Shown: piece by piece, positions 55,275 to 64,000 of the stretch | How the letters are laid out: every line of letters starts with the position of its first letter | How positions within the stretch are numbered: the stretch's first letter is position 1 | NCBI RefSeq assembly: GCF_014284335.1 | Contig: NZ_JACOGF010000001.1 | Span: 434,001-498,000 of the forward strand | Source of the DNA: Undibacterium hunanense | Lineage (GTDB): Bacteria; Pseudomonadota; Gammaproteobacteria; Burkholderiales; Burkholderiaceae_D | DNA: 64,000 nt | Reading direction: 5' to 3' | The notes under the pieces: model-generated | What the model was told of the DNA's origin: nothing | The model's database searches: none | Seen by the model: only the letters and a program-made list of their open reading frames with translations | Made by a program: the position numbers and the translations under genes

Positions 55275-55377
55275 CATTTTTCACTACAAATTGACTGAAA
55301 CCGCGTTTATTTAATGGTCAAAAAAGAAATTAAATTTCTCATTAAAAATAGTTGAGCCCATAAAAATACCGTTTCAC

Positions 55378-56085
55378 CTACGCCGTGGTGTGCCAGATGC
55401 ATTTGTCGCGTATCTGCTTGTCCAGTCCATTCAACAAGGTTTCATGTTCATTGAGTTCATCATCCACCGCTGCCAATACAGTAATTTCGCCCACTGGCTG
55501 ATCTGAAGCGACAAATTCTTGCACCTTGGGTGCATCATCGTCCGCCATATCGATTTCAAAACTGTTTTGACCACGCGACATGGCCAAAAAAACATCCGCC
55601 AGCAATTCGGCATCCAGCAAGGCGCCATGCAATTTACGATGAGAATTAGATATTTCATAACGACCGCACAGCGCATCCAGCGAATTTCGCTTCCCCGGAT
55701 GCAATTCCTTCGCCAACACCAGGGTATCGGTAATTGCCGGGCACTGATCAGAAAATGACGGTAAATTCATTCTCGCCAGTTCGGCATTCAGGAAGCCGAC
55801 GTCAAAGGGGGCGTTATGTATGATGATTTCTGCATCTTTGACATAAGTACAAAAAGCCTCTGCGATTTCAGCAAACTTCGGCTTGTCACTCAGGAACTCG
55901 GTTGTCAATCCATGCACAGCCAAAGCGCCTTCTTCAGAATCGCGCTCAGGATTGATGTACATATGGAAATTATTTCCGGTCAATTTGCGATTAAGCAACT
56001 CTACCGCGCCAATTTCAATGATTCGGTCACCGTTTCGTGCATTCAAGCCCGTTGTTTCGGTATCCAAGACGATCTGTCGTCGCAT
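55378..56085 (-). CDS. dnaQ: DNA polymerase III epsilon subunit (3'-5' proofreading exonuclease)
   Basis: 235 residues. The DEDDh exonuclease motifs are present: Exo I VLDTETTGL, Exo II HNAPFDVGFLNAEL and Exo III HGALLDAELLADVFL. The C-terminal region (about 185-235) should hold the alpha-subunit binding segment. It lies 26 nt downstream of tilS on the same strand. Length is normal. Confidence 0.97.
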   Translation of the reverse strand: MRRQIVLDTETTGLNARNGDRIIEIGAVELLNRKLTGNNFHMYINPERDSEEGALAVHGLTTEFLSDKPKFAEIAEAFCTYVKDAEIIIHNAPFDVGFLNAELARMNLPSFSDQCPAITDTLVLAKELHPGKRNSLDALCGRYEISNSHRKLHGALLDAELLADVFLAMSRGQNSFEIDMADDDAPKVQEFVASDQPVGEITVLAAVDDELNEHETLLNGLDKQIRDKCIWHTTA

Positions 56086-56111
56086 TTTTACATCCTATCA
56101 ATCGAAATAAG

Positions 56112-57512
56112 TTATTTGCCTGTGTCAAATGACCAAGTCAAACGTATGCACTGCCCCACTTCACTGGTGCAAAACCTGCTTTGCATGCCGACCCCGGCAG
56201 CAAACACCAAATCCTTGCCCACTGACAGATACGGCAGTTTTTCGCGCTGCCAGAATGGAATGCGCAAAGACTGGAAATGACTCTTCATATCACGGGTAGG
56301 ACGGTTCTCTGCCAGTTTAAGGCGCTCTCCTCCGCGCCGCAAATGCAATGACAATACTTGCTGCTGTAGCCATGTGGCTGCAATGCCTTCATCACCGGGT
56401 TCAAAATACAGGGTACCGCCAAACTCAGGAAAATGCATGGCTGCCTGGCCATGCCACTCAACACGCAGCTCCAGGTCTTGCACGGCATCCTTGTCGTACA
56501 CATGCTCCAGATATACGCCATCGCTATAACGATGAATAGCCCGGTTGTCATGATGCACGGTAATTTTTGCATCATCACGACCATCGAATAACTGGCTTTG
56601 CATTTCTTTCAGCCGGGATGTGGTCGGCATGCGTATGCCCGCCTGGGCAAACCAATGGCGGAACAGGTTGTCGCGGCGCGCCTCGCTTAAAGCTTGCATG
56701 GCAGACAGGCTCAGGCCATCGTCTATGGAACATGCGGCCAGATCCTGTGCCGCCACCTCGATCAATACTTCCTGGGCAGACTGAAAATGAATCGCCGACC
56801 TGGCCAGCCGTTCGGAATAACCGGCAGACAGTTTTTCAAGGACAGGCATCACCTGATGGCGGATTGCATTGCGCAAGTAGCGAGGATCGGTGTTCGACTC
56901 GTCTTCTATATGGGACAGGTTTCTGGCGTAGGCATATTCATCCAGTGCCTTCCTTTTTTCAGCGAGCAAGGGACGCGCCAGCAATAGTTCGTCGATGCCA
57001 AACAGACTTTGCGCGCGATGACATTCATCCATGCCGGACATACCAGCAACGCCACTACCTCGCAGCAGTTGCAATAACAAGGTTTCTGCCTGGTCATCCT
57101 GGTGATGTGCTGACAGGATCAGATCAACCCGCACTCTTTGTGTGAGTTGACCCAGAGCGCGATAACGCCCTGCCCTGGCAGATGCTTCCACACCTTCGCC
57201 GCCAGTCATCGAAACCGTAATTTTTTCTGCCAGCAAACTCACGCCATAGCCATCACAGATCAACTGGCAATGCTGCAGCCAGGCATCTGCATTCGGGCTT
57301 AAGCCGTGATGTATATGGAAGGCAAAAAGAGGATGCCCGGACTGGCGGCAATACCGCACCGCCAGATCAAGCAATACGGTGGAATCCAGTCCACCGCTGA
57401 ACGCAACTGCAAGACCGTTTGCTACGCCGTCCTGGCAATTGCCTGTGATGATACGACCAAGCTTCTCGACAAATCGCTGTTCAAGGGCGAGGCTACTGTG
57501 TTCCGCCTTCAT
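56112..57512 (-). CDS. tilS: tRNA(Ile)-lysidine synthetase TilS
   Basis: 466 residues. The N-terminal PP-loop [17 protein letters not shown] and [17 protein letters not shown], then [29 protein letters not shown], are the TilS signatures. A middle domain (about 225-330) and a C-terminal domain (about 380-466) follow. It converts C34 to lysidine in the CAU anticodon of tRNA(Ile), which is essential for decoding AUA. Its start overlaps the accA stop (ATGA). Confidence 0.97.
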   Translation of the reverse strand: MKAEHSSLALEQRFVEKLGRIITGNCQDGVANGLAVAFSGGLDSTVLLDLAVRYCRQSGHPLFAFHIHHGLSPNADAWLQHCQLICDGYGVSLLAEKITVSMTGGEGVEASARAGRYRALGQLTQRVRVDLILSAHHQDDQAETLLLQLLRGSGVAGMSGMDECHRAQSLFGIDELLLARPLLAEKRKALDEYAYARNLSHIEDESNTDPRYLRNAIRHQVMPVLEKLSAGYSERLARSAIHFQSAQEVLIEVAAQDLAACSIDDGLSLSAMQALSEARRDNLFRHWFAQAGIRMPTTSRLKEMQSQLFDGRDDAKITVHHDNRAIHRYSDGVYLEHVYDKDAVQDLELRVEWHGQAAMHFPEFGGTLYFEPGDEGIAATWLQQQVLSLHLRRGGERLKLAENRPTRDMKSHFQSLRIPFWQREKLPYLSVGKDLVFAAGVGMQSRFCTSEVGQCIRLTWSFDTGK

Positions 57513-58483
57513 TCAGCCGGTTTCGTTTCCTTAAACTTGCCATAGCTCATGAGTTTTTCATGGCGGGCAGCGAGCAGATCCTTGGTTTTTACGCCCTGGA
57601 ACTGACGCAAGGTATCGGCCAGTGCACGCTTCACCAGGGCACACATCTGTTTGGGATCGCGATGCGCGCCACCCAATGGTTCATTGACGATCTTGTCGAT
57701 CAGACCCATGGCCTTGAGTCTGTGTGCCGTCAGGCCCAGCGCTTCTGCCGCATCAGAGGCACGGTCAGATGTTTTCCACAGAATAGATGCACAACCTTCT
57801 GGTGAAATCACGGAATATGTCGCATATTGCAACATCAATACGGCATCACCTACGGCCAGCGCCAGGGCACCGCCCGAACCACCCTCACCAATGATGGTGG
57901 TGATCAGAGGTACTTTCAGTTCAGCCATGACATACAGGTTATGGCCTATGGCCTCGGACTGACCGCGTTCTTCAGCGTCGATACCAGGCCATGCACCGGT
58001 GGTATCCACAAAAGTGAATACCGGAATATCAAATTTTTCTGCCAGCTTCATCAGGCGCATGGCCTTGCGATAACCTTCGGGTCTTGGCATACCGAAGTTG
58101 CGCAAGGCACGTTCTTTAGTGTCACGGCCTTTTTGATGCCCCATGACCATACACGCCTGGCCATTGAACCTTGCTAGTCCGCCAACGATGGATAAATCAT
58201 CAGAAAAACTGCGGTCTCCATGCAGCTCATGGAAATCCGTAAACATCTGATTAATATAATCGAGGGTATAGGGGCGCTGTGGATGACGGGAAATCTGGGA
58301 AACCTGCCATGGAGTCAACTTGGCATAGATATCCTTAGTCAACATCTGGCTTTTTTTGGACAGGCGATCAATTTCTTCCGAAATATCAACAGCCGAGTCG
58401 TCCTGAACAAAACGCAGTTCTTCTATTTTTGTTTCCAGTTCAGCAATAGATTGCTCAAAATTCAAAAATGTTGTCTTAGTCAT
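57509..58483 (-). CDS. accA: acetyl-CoA carboxylase carboxyltransferase alpha subunit
   Basis: 324 residues, full length. An N-terminal helical region ([15 protein letters not shown]) precedes the crotonase-like core: [69 protein letters not shown] and [15 protein letters not shown]. It transfers the carboxyl group from biotin to acetyl-CoA in fatty-acid synthesis, with AccD encoded elsewhere. It leads the accA-tilS-dnaQ unit. Confidence 0.98.
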   Translation of the reverse strand: MTKTTFLNFEQSIAELETKIEELRFVQDDSAVDISEEIDRLSKKSQMLTKDIYAKLTPWQVSQISRHPQRPYTLDYINQMFTDFHELHGDRSFSDDLSIVGGLARFNGQACMVMGHQKGRDTKERALRNFGMPRPEGYRKAMRLMKLAEKFDIPVFTFVDTTGAWPGIDAEERGQSEAIGHNLYVMAELKVPLITTIIGEGGSGGALALAVGDAVLMLQYATYSVISPEGCASILWKTSDRASDAAEALGLTAHRLKAMGLIDKIVNEPLGGAHRDPKQMCALVKRALADTLRQFQGVKTKDLLAARHEKLMSYGKFKETKPAE

Positions 58484-59044
58484 CGTGCCTCCTTAACATC
58501 ACACGAGTTTATAAAATTATCCAGAGTTGCGTCTGCCCCATCTGCGCCTGATTTATGGCGCCTATGGCAGAGCAATGGTCTGGATGATAGATAGCGCTAT
58601 TGCCTGCGCGCCCTGTGGCGCACACAAATCATTGATATAAAAATATCTTTTTATCAATGCAATTTTGACCAATTGGTGACATATTATTCCGACGGATCAG
58701 ATTAGATATCAAAAACCGCTTCGCTGTCCAGCATTGCGATGGAATTACGGCGGAAGAAACCGGGCCGTCATCGGGCAGATCAGGTATTTCCAGCAGTCGT
58801 TTTGCCTCTGCAGGCAAGTCAGTTTCACTTTTTTCTAATGGTCAAACTCTGGGTCAGACTCTGCAATACAGGTCGCAGTGTAGTCAAAATTAAAATAAAG
58901 TAACTTGCACCATGCTGTTTAAGCCTCAAACGAAGTCTCAAACGCACAAGTACAGCACTTATTTGATAAGATGGCGCATTTGCTCAGTATATCATTGCTG
59001 CTTACATGTTCTGCCAAACTCCTATAAATCCAAGACCGAACACC
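58484..59044. other. 561-bp intergenic region between divergent accA and the TPR gene
   Basis: No supported gene. The only open frame of note (minus, 58629-58817) has no Shine-Dalgarno and no recognised similarity. An 8-bp inverted repeat CATTGATA / TATCAATG (58630-58637 and 58652-58659) lies about 150 bp upstream of accA. Promoters for both directions must be here, but I could not assign them. Confidence 0.4.
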
Positions 59045-60058
59045 ATGCGCCACATTTTGAAAAATGTCCTTACTTTATCCACTCTGACATTGCTGTTGAT
59101 GTCTGCCACTGTATATGCCGATGATGCAGCTGATGTTGGCAAATTACTCAGAGCAGGGCAAATCAATGAAGCCATGCAAAAAGTGGATGCCGCACTGGCG
59201 CAACGCCCCAAGGATGCGCAAATGCGCTTTCTGAAAGGTCTGATACTGACAGAGCAAGGCAAATCGGCAGAAGCCATTACTGTATTTACAAAACTGACGG
59301 ATGATTATCCGGAGTTGCCGGAACCGTACAACAATCTGGCTGTTTTATATGCATCTTCAGGTCAGTATGACAAGGCGCGCGCTGCACTGGAAATGGCGAT
59401 ACGCACCAACCCAACTTATGGCACCGCGCATGAAAACCTGGGTGACGTGTATGCCAAATTGGCTAGTCAGGCCTACGACAAGGCATTGCAACTGGATTCT
59501 GGCAATAGCACAGCCAAATTGAAACTGACACTGGTACGTAACCTGGTTGGCAATACGACTGGCGGCACCAATCCAAAGATTGCGGCGGCACCGGCCACTG
59601 CGCCCCCACAGGCAGCCGCGACAAAACCGGCGACTGTAGCGGCAGCAAAACCTGAAGCAGAAACACCAAAGGCTGAAAAACCGGCAGCCAAAGCAGCGCC
59701 AGTACAAGTAGCTGACCGTGATGAAGAAGAAGTTCTGAAAGCAGTCGAAAACTGGGCCAAAGCCTGGAGCAACAAAGACACCAGCGCCTATCTAGGTTAT
59801 TACGCCAAAGATTTCCAGACACCAAAAGGCGAAAGCCATAAAGCCTGGGCAGAAGAACGCCGCCTGCGGATTGAAGGCAAAGGTCGCATCAATGTCAAAA
59901 TTGAAGCTGCCAAGATCAATGTTGATGGCAATACAGCAACAGCAAAATTCCGTCAGATCTATACCTCTGATCAGTTGACCGCCAATAGCCGCAAGACCCT
60001 GAATATGATCAAGCAGGACGGCAAATGGCAGATCAAACAGGAGCGTGCGGGTAGCTAA
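59045..60058 (+). CDS. secreted TPR protein with NTF2-like C-terminal domain
   Basis: 337 residues from the ATG at 59045. A signal peptide (about 1-25, MSATVYA) is followed by TPR repeats (about 28-150: LLRAGQINEAMQKVDAALAQRPKDAQMRFLKGLILTEQGKSAEAI and others), an Ala/Pro/Lys linker (about 170-225) and an NTF2/SnoaL-like domain (about 228-337; EEVLKAVENWAKAWSNKDTSAYLGYYAKDF). This domain is of the type fused to Csd6-like L,D-transpeptidases. The stop overlaps the next gene's start (TAATG). I infer a periplasmic scaffold for the adjacent peptidoglycan enzyme. Confidence 0.8.
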   Translation: MRHILKNVLTLSTLTLLLMSATVYADDAADVGKLLRAGQINEAMQKVDAALAQRPKDAQMRFLKGLILTEQGKSAEAITVFTKLTDDYPELPEPYNNLAVLYASSGQYDKARAALEMAIRTNPTYGTAHENLGDVYAKLASQAYDKALQLDSGNSTAKLKLTLVRNLVGNTTGGTNPKIAAAPATAPPQAAATKPATVAAAKPEAETPKAEKPAAKAAPVQVADRDEEEVLKAVENWAKAWSNKDTSAYLGYYAKDFQTPKGESHKAWAEERRLRIEGKGRINVKIEAAKINVDGNTATAKFRQIYTSDQLTANSRKTLNMIKQDGKWQIKQERAGS

Positions 60059-61326
60059 TGTTTTTCGCTGTCACCTCTGATGCTCCGACTACAGGCAGAC
60101 TCGGAAAGCTTCTCATTTTGGCAATTTTTGCAATGGCAACGGTGGCGAACATTGTTTCGCCTGCCACTGCCATGGCAAAATCACGCCCCACCAAAGTAGC
60201 ACCCGCCGAGATCAATCCCAATGCACCAGACCCGGATGGATTGCTGATTGATGTATACAAAAGCCTGGCTGCCAACAATCTGCAGAAAGCGCAAAGCAAG
60301 ATTGATGCACTGGTAGAGGCTTATCCGCATTTCCAGCTGGCACACCTGATACAGGGTGATCTATTGCTCATGCACACCCGGCCAGTGGCCAGTTTTGGTG
60401 CCGGAGCAGCCGCCCAACCCGACAAACTGAAAGACCTCAGGGATGAAGCCGCCGCGAGAATACGCTCCTACCGCGAACGTCCCGACCCGAACCTCGTACC
60501 ACGGGTGATATTGCAGTTACGCGACGACCAGAAGCAGGCCATCGTCGTGGACGCCCAGAAATCGCGTCTGTATGTGTATGAAAACAATGCAGGCCAGCCC
60601 AAACTGACCGGGGATTTTTATATCAGCCAGGGTAAATTCGGCATCAATAAACTCAAGGAAGGCGATCAAAAGACGCCTATCGGTGTGTATTACATCACCA
60701 GCCGGCTGGCCGGCTCCAAATTACCCAGCTTTTATGGCCCCGGTGCCCTGCCTCTGAATTACCCGAATGAATGGGACAAGATCAATGGCCGCAATGGTTC
60801 TGGCATCTGGCTACACGGCATGCCGCCAGAAAGCTTCAGCCGTCCGCCTATGGCATCAGATGGCTGTGTGGTACTGACCAATCCGGATTTCCTGAAAATT
60901 GCCGCCATGGTGGATATAGGCAAAACACCGGTCATCATCAGTGAGCATGTGGAGTTCGTCAATCGCACGAAATGGCTGGCGGACCGGAATTTTGCAATAA
61001 AATTACTGGAAGACTGGCGCCAGGACATGGAAAGCGTGAATGCCAACCGCATACTGGGCAATTATTCACGCAACTTCAAGACGATGCAGGGCGACAATCT
61101 GAATACCTGGTTTCCGAAACAGCAGCAAAGCTGGGATAACTGGCATAATCCCAGCATACGCCTGAAAGATGTCACACACTTTCGCTACCCGGGCAAAGAC
61201 GAGCTGATCGTCAGCACCTTTACCCAGGAAACCAGTAACGGGAAAAGCCGTAGCGCCATACGCAAACGTCAATACTGGCTGAAAGAAGCAGCAAGATGGC
61301 GCATCGTGTATGAAACAACTGTCTGA
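60058..61326 (+). CDS. L,D-transpeptidase (YkuD) with C-terminal NTF2-like domain
   Basis: 422 residues. A signal or anchor segment (about 13-40) is followed by a helical region (about 55-140) and the YkuD domain (about 155-300). The catalytic His lies in GSGIWLHGMPPES (about 255) and Cys in MASDGCVVLTNPDF (about 270). The C-terminal domain (about 310-422) is NTF2-like. This architecture resembles Helicobacter Csd6, an L,D-carboxypeptidase that trims peptidoglycan tetrapeptides, so either transpeptidase or carboxypeptidase activity is possible. Its start overlaps the TPR gene stop, giving a coupled pair. Confidence 0.85.
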   Translation: MFFAVTSDAPTTGRLGKLLILAIFAMATVANIVSPATAMAKSRPTKVAPAEINPNAPDPDGLLIDVYKSLAANNLQKAQSKIDALVEAYPHFQLAHLIQGDLLLMHTRPVASFGAGAAAQPDKLKDLRDEAAARIRSYRERPDPNLVPRVILQLRDDQKQAIVVDAQKSRLYVYENNAGQPKLTGDFYISQGKFGINKLKEGDQKTPIGVYYITSRLAGSKLPSFYGPGALPLNYPNEWDKINGRNGSGIWLHGMPPESFSRPPMASDGCVVLTNPDFLKIAAMVDIGKTPVIISEHVEFVNRTKWLADRNFAIKLLEDWRQDMESVNANRILGNYSRNFKTMQGDNLNTWFPKQQQSWDNWHNPSIRLKDVTHFRYPGKDELIVSTFTQETSNGKSRSAIRKRQYWLKEAARWRIVYETTV

Positions 61327-61421
61327 CAACAGGTGGACAGGAACACAGGCCAGGATTTTAAATAGCTGCTGCCGGGTTTAACCTGCCCTCGCTTAAAATT
61401 TTATTCTTATCCGGATTGAAT

Positions 61422-62084
61422 ATGAAAATGCCAGTAACGCGATTCGCCAGTGTAATCTTGAGTGGCTGCCTGATGATGGCAGCAGGTACAGTCTTAGCCC
61501 AGGATCATCCCAAAGTATCGTTAAAAACGACCATGGGTGAAATTGTGATTGAGCTTTACCCCGAGGCAGCACCCAAAACGGTGGAAAACTTCATCAAGTA
61601 TGTCAAGAATGGTCATTACAAAGGTACCGTCTTTCATCGCGTGATCAATAATTTCATGATACAGGCCGGTGGCTACGACAAGGATCTGAAAGAAAAATCA
61701 ACCAGCAAAACCGTGCCCAATGAAGCCCGCCAGGCGCTTGATCACAACCTGAAAAATGACCTTGGCACTATCGCCATGGCGCGCACCGAAGATCCCAACT
61801 CGGCGACTGCCCAGTTTTTTATCAATACCAGAAACAACGATGCCTTGAACCACCAGATTCTGCCTGAAGGTAATCCGGTTGAATTCCAGCTTCGTGGCCA
61901 GAACATGACAGAGCCCCGTGCCAAAGCATTGCGAATGACCGCAGGCTATACCCCGTTTGGCAAGGTCATCCAGGGCATGGATGTCGTCGAAAAAATTCAA
62001 GCCGTAGAGACAGGCGAAGCGAAGATGATGCAGGACGTACCAAATAAACCAGTTATCATTCAAGCCGCGACCTTGTTAAAATAA
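61422..62084 (+). CDS. ppiA: periplasmic cyclophilin-type peptidyl-prolyl isomerase
   Basis: 220 residues from the ATG at 61422 (a TTG six bases earlier is less likely). A signal peptide (about 1-27, ending VLA) precedes a cyclophilin domain: VSLKTTMGEIVIELYPEAAPKTVENFIKYVKNGHYKGTVFHRVINNFMIQAGG, MARTEDPNSATAQFFIN and GKVIQGMDVV. It includes an insertion (about 128-165, HQILPEGNPVEFQLRGQNMTEPRAK) absent from the cytoplasmic copy. It should assist folding of exported proteins. Confidence 0.95.
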   Translation: MKMPVTRFASVILSGCLMMAAGTVLAQDHPKVSLKTTMGEIVIELYPEAAPKTVENFIKYVKNGHYKGTVFHRVINNFMIQAGGYDKDLKEKSTSKTVPNEARQALDHNLKNDLGTIAMARTEDPNSATAQFFINTRNNDALNHQILPEGNPVEFQLRGQNMTEPRAKALRMTAGYTPFGKVIQGMDVVEKIQAVETGEAKMMQDVPNKPVIIQAATLLK

Positions 62085-62139
62085 GCAAAACTTCAGGCTA
62101 TTTACCTATATTTCCAACCTTTTGAAATGAAAGACTATC

Positions 62140-62628
62140 ATGGCTGTTATTCTGACCACTAACTTCGGCGCTATCAAGATTGACCTGAACGAAGAAAAAG
62201 CACCAAAAACCGTTGCCAACTTTCTGGCCTATGTGGAATCTGGTCACTATAGCGGCACCATTTTCCATCGCGTGATTGATGGCTTCATGATCCAGGGTGG
62301 TGGTTTTGAGCCCGGCATGAATCAGAAATCCACCAATGCGCCTATCGAAAATGAAGCTAAAAACGGCTTGAAAAACGAGCGTTATACACTGGCCATGGCA
62401 CGTACTGGCGACCCGCACTCTGCGTCCGCTCAATTCTTCATCAACACGGCAAACAACAGCTTCCTCGACTTTCCTGGTCAGGATGGCTGGGGCTACTGCG
62501 TCTTTGGCAAAGTGGTTGAAGGCACTGACATCGTCGACAAAATCAAAGGCGTAAAAACGACACGTACAGGCATGTTCCAGGACGTACCGGTTGAAAATGT
62601 CATCATCGAAAAAGCTGAAATCGTTTAA
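62140..62628 (+). CDS. ppiB: cytoplasmic cyclophilin-type peptidyl-prolyl isomerase
   Basis: 162 residues, no signal peptide. The cyclophilin core is complete: [72 protein letters not shown]. It follows the periplasmic paralogue by 55 nt, and lpxH follows 27 nt further on. Such ppiA-ppiB-lpxH runs occur in related bacteria. Confidence 0.96.
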   Translation: MAVILTTNFGAIKIDLNEEKAPKTVANFLAYVESGHYSGTIFHRVIDGFMIQGGGFEPGMNQKSTNAPIENEAKNGLKNERYTLAMARTGDPHSASAQFFINTANNSFLDFPGQDGWGYCVFGKVVEGTDIVDKIKGVKTTRTGMFQDVPVENVIIEKAEIV

Positions 62629-62655
62629 GACCAGCATTTTCCTGCATTTCTTCTC

Positions 62656-63462
62656 ATGATCGCTGACACCACCGCGCATCAGCAAAAAGCGCAACCAGAA
62701 CTGGTTGCGCTTTTTGCTTCCGATACACATTTGAATCCGGCCTTACCCAAAACCACAGAAATTTTCCTGGATTTTCTACAGCAACACGCTCGTCACGCAC
62801 CCGCCCTGTACCTGCTGGGAGATCTGTTTGAGTACTGGGTCGGTGACGACAATATTGCCGATTCCTATAACCAGATGATCGTACAGGCTCTGCACGCACT
62901 GCAAGAGCATGGGGTAAAACTGTACTGGATAGGTGGAAACCGCGATTTCCTCATAGGCGAAGGTTTTGCCAGGGCTACCGGTGCAGTGTTGTTAGACGAT
63001 CCACATGTGATCGAGGTCGCAGGTCAGCGTATAGCCATTACCCATGGCGACGCGCAATGTACGGATGACCTTGGCTATATGGAGTTCCGGCAAAAAGTCA
63101 GGCAACCTGAATGGCAACAGGCTTTTCTTGCCATGCCGCTGGCACAGCGCAAAAGTATCATCGAAGGCTTTCGCACAGAAAGCAAGATGGAGCAGAAGCA
63201 AAAATCCGCAGAAATCATGGATGTCAATAACACGGCCATCACAGCCCTGTTTGCGCAAACCCGGGCCACGACCCTGATACATGGGCACACCCACAGACCC
63301 GCCATCCACATCCATGATGGCCATGCACGACATGTGCTGGCAGACTGGGACTGCGATACCACGCCCACCCGTGGTGGCTGGCTGGCACTATACAGCGACG
63401 CCAGCATCCAGGCTTACCACCATGATGGCAAACTCGTTACTGAAACCACCATCAGTGATTGA
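62656..63462 (+). CDS. lpxH: UDP-2,3-diacylglucosamine pyrophosphohydrolase LpxH
   Basis: 268 residues. The metal motifs of the LpxH calcineurin-like phosphoesterases are all seen: DTHL (D23, H25), LLGDLFEYWVGDD, GNRDFLIGEGFA, THGDAQCTDDLGYM and HGHTHRPAIH. It forms lipid X in lipid A synthesis at the inner membrane. The ATG at 62656 is the only start before the catalytic DTH, and it has no clear Shine-Dalgarno. A perfect 18-bp terminator-like inverted repeat (62681-62718) lies inside codons 9-21. The 3' end overlaps the convergent ABC gene by 11 bp. Confidence 0.95.
   Translation: MIADTTAHQQKAQPELVALFASDTHLNPALPKTTEIFLDFLQQHARHAPALYLLGDLFEYWVGDDNIADSYNQMIVQALHALQEHGVKLYWIGGNRDFLIGEGFARATGAVLLDDPHVIEVAGQRIAITHGDAQCTDDLGYMEFRQKVRQPEWQQAFLAMPLAQRKSIIEGFRTESKMEQKQKSAEIMDVNNTAITALFAQTRATTLIHGHTHRPAIHIHDGHARHVLADWDCDTTPTRGGWLALYSDASIQAYHHDGKLVTETTISD
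62681..62718 (+). terminator. terminator-like 18-bp inverted repeat inside the start of lpxH
   Basis: Arms at 62681-62698 and 62701-62718 are perfectly complementary around a 2-base loop. The core is GCGCAACCAG / CTGGTTGCGC, preceded by five A and followed by five T, the canonical form of a (bidirectional) intrinsic terminator. It begins 53 nt after the ppiB stop and 25 nt into lpxH. It could be the ppiB terminator, a lpxH attenuator, or both. Confidence 0.75.
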
Positions 63463-64000
63463 TTTCATCCCCGCGCAAATGACCGGCACTGATCGTCAGC
63501 ACCCGGCCACAACGCGCCGCAATCGACAAATCATGCGTCACCAGCACCAGGGTTGAGCCGCGTTCACGATTCAATTTGAACATCAGATTGATAATGGCAT
63601 CACCGGTGGCCGCATCCAGGCTGCCGGTTGGCTCATCTGCAAACAGCAGTGGCGGCTCAGTCACAAAAGCCCTGGCCAGCGCCACCCTCTGTTGCTCACC
63701 ACCGGACAAAAACTTGGGGTAATGCCGCAGGCGTGATGCCAATCCAACCTGTTCCAGCATTTCTTCCGCCTTGGCACGGGCCTGTTTTTCACCGCGCAAT
63801 TCCAGCGGCAGCATGACATTTTCCAGGGCGTTAAGATGCATCAGCAACTGAAATGATTGAAAAACAAAACCCAGTTTTTCTTTGCGAAACTGCGCCCTGC
63901 CGTCTTCATCCAAAGCAAAAATATCTACTCCATCAAGCACGACACGACCTTCTGTCGGCGTATCCAGGCCAGCCAGTATGCCCAGCAGCGTGGATTTACC
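63452..64000 (-). CDS. ABC transporter ATP-binding protein (LolD/YbbA type), 5' end cut by window edge
   Basis: 182 codons seen, open at the right edge. The visible part starts at the Walker A region (GKSTLLGILAGLDTPTEGRV, read from 64000) and runs through the Q loop (GFVFQSFQLLMHLNALENVMLPLEL), signature LSGGEQQRVALARAFV, Walker B LLFADEPTGSLD and switch His in LVLVTHDLS. The MLPLEL-type loop and short size match the MacB/LolD/YbbA branch, which pairs with FtsX-like permeases. A YbbA-like export ATPase is the best guess, but the partner gene lies outside. Convergent with lpxH, 11-bp overlap. Confidence 0.88.
   Translation of the reverse strand, partial: GKSTLLGILAGLDTPTEGRVVLDGVDIFALDEDGRAQFRKEKLGFVFQSFQLLMHLNALENVMLPLELRGEKQARAKAEEMLEQVGLASRLRHYPKFLSGGEQQRVALARAFVTEPPLLFADEPTGSLDAATGDAIINLMFKLNRERGSTLVLVTHDLSIAARCGRVLTISAGHLRGDEINH

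Larger units (their letters stand above)
54832..55377. other. flhDC upstream region, gene-free and AT-rich
   Basis: 546 bp without a supported gene. It holds, in order, a bulged hairpin (54959-54982), a 10-bp inverted repeat (55033-55064), a 20-bp AT palindrome (55159-55178) and the dnaQ terminator (55243-55274). A direct repeat AAACTTTAGG occurs near 55145 and 55215. A long regulatory region is expected for a flagellar master operon; no specific binding protein can be named. Confidence 0.5.

Noticed and set aside
58629..58817. 62-codon minus-strand frame upstream of accA
   Set aside because: No Shine-Dalgarno, no domain; could be a decayed gene fragment but there is nothing to support it.

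Overview
The window reads as chromosomal DNA of a motile, polyhydroxyalkanoate-storing Gram-negative betaproteobacterium, most likely Burkholderiales and probably near the Oxalobacteraceae (Undibacterium or Herminiimonas type). This rests on gene order (sdhC-D-A-B-E-gltA-sucA beside a GntR regulator and mdh; flhDC-motAB-che; msrB-yciB-bolA-parvulin) and on protein type, not on any search. Nearly all genes are core. I see no rRNA, tRNA, CRISPR array, insertion sequence or prophage.

Layout. 1-12.7 kb holds the TCA cycle: sucA (cut by the left edge), gltA, sdhE, sdhB, sdhA, sdhD and sdhC on the minus strand; a GntR/UTRA regulator with a 20-bp perfect palindrome upstream; then mdh, a CoA-ester-lyase-like gene, a MliC-like secreted protein and acnA on the plus strand. 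12.7-18.5 kb is mixed: a small membrane protein, metC, a gene-poor AT-richer stretch with a membrane-anchored HExxH protein, a nitrilase-family hydrolase, a secreted protein and rimO. 18.5-22 kb is the PHA block (phaC, phaB, phaR). 22-26.7 kb has pgeF-rluD, bamD, yaaA and a lone PIN-domain gene. 26.9-29.5 kb is an isolated cheZ-cheA pair. 29.6-33.3 kb is selO, msrB, yciB, bolA and a parvulin. 33.4-40.3 kb has a solute-binding protein, purL and an ArnT-like glycosyltransferase.

40.4-54.8 kb is one large minus-strand motility and chemotaxis cluster: flhD, flhC, a membrane methyltransferase, motA, motB, a CheZ-like protein, a CheY-like regulator, cheA, cheW, an MCP, cheR, cheD, cheB, cheY, cheZ and an HDOD protein, closed by an intrinsic terminator. 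55.3-58.5 kb is accA-tilS-dnaQ. 59-64 kb has a TPR/NTF2-like protein coupled to an L,D-transpeptidase, two cyclophilins, lpxH and an ABC ATPase cut by the right edge.

Most interesting signals: 11-14-bp tandem reiterations close to the stop codon of at least five unrelated genes; intrinsic-terminator-like hairpins that abut or lie inside the start of the next gene (rimO, selO, lpxH); the operator-like palindrome at the GntR gene; two complete CheA and CheZ sets plus a third CheZ-like protein; and a shared acidic-hydrophobic LF tail on CheD and the CheZ-like protein. I found no clearly new multi-gene system; these are the leads best supported by the sequence.
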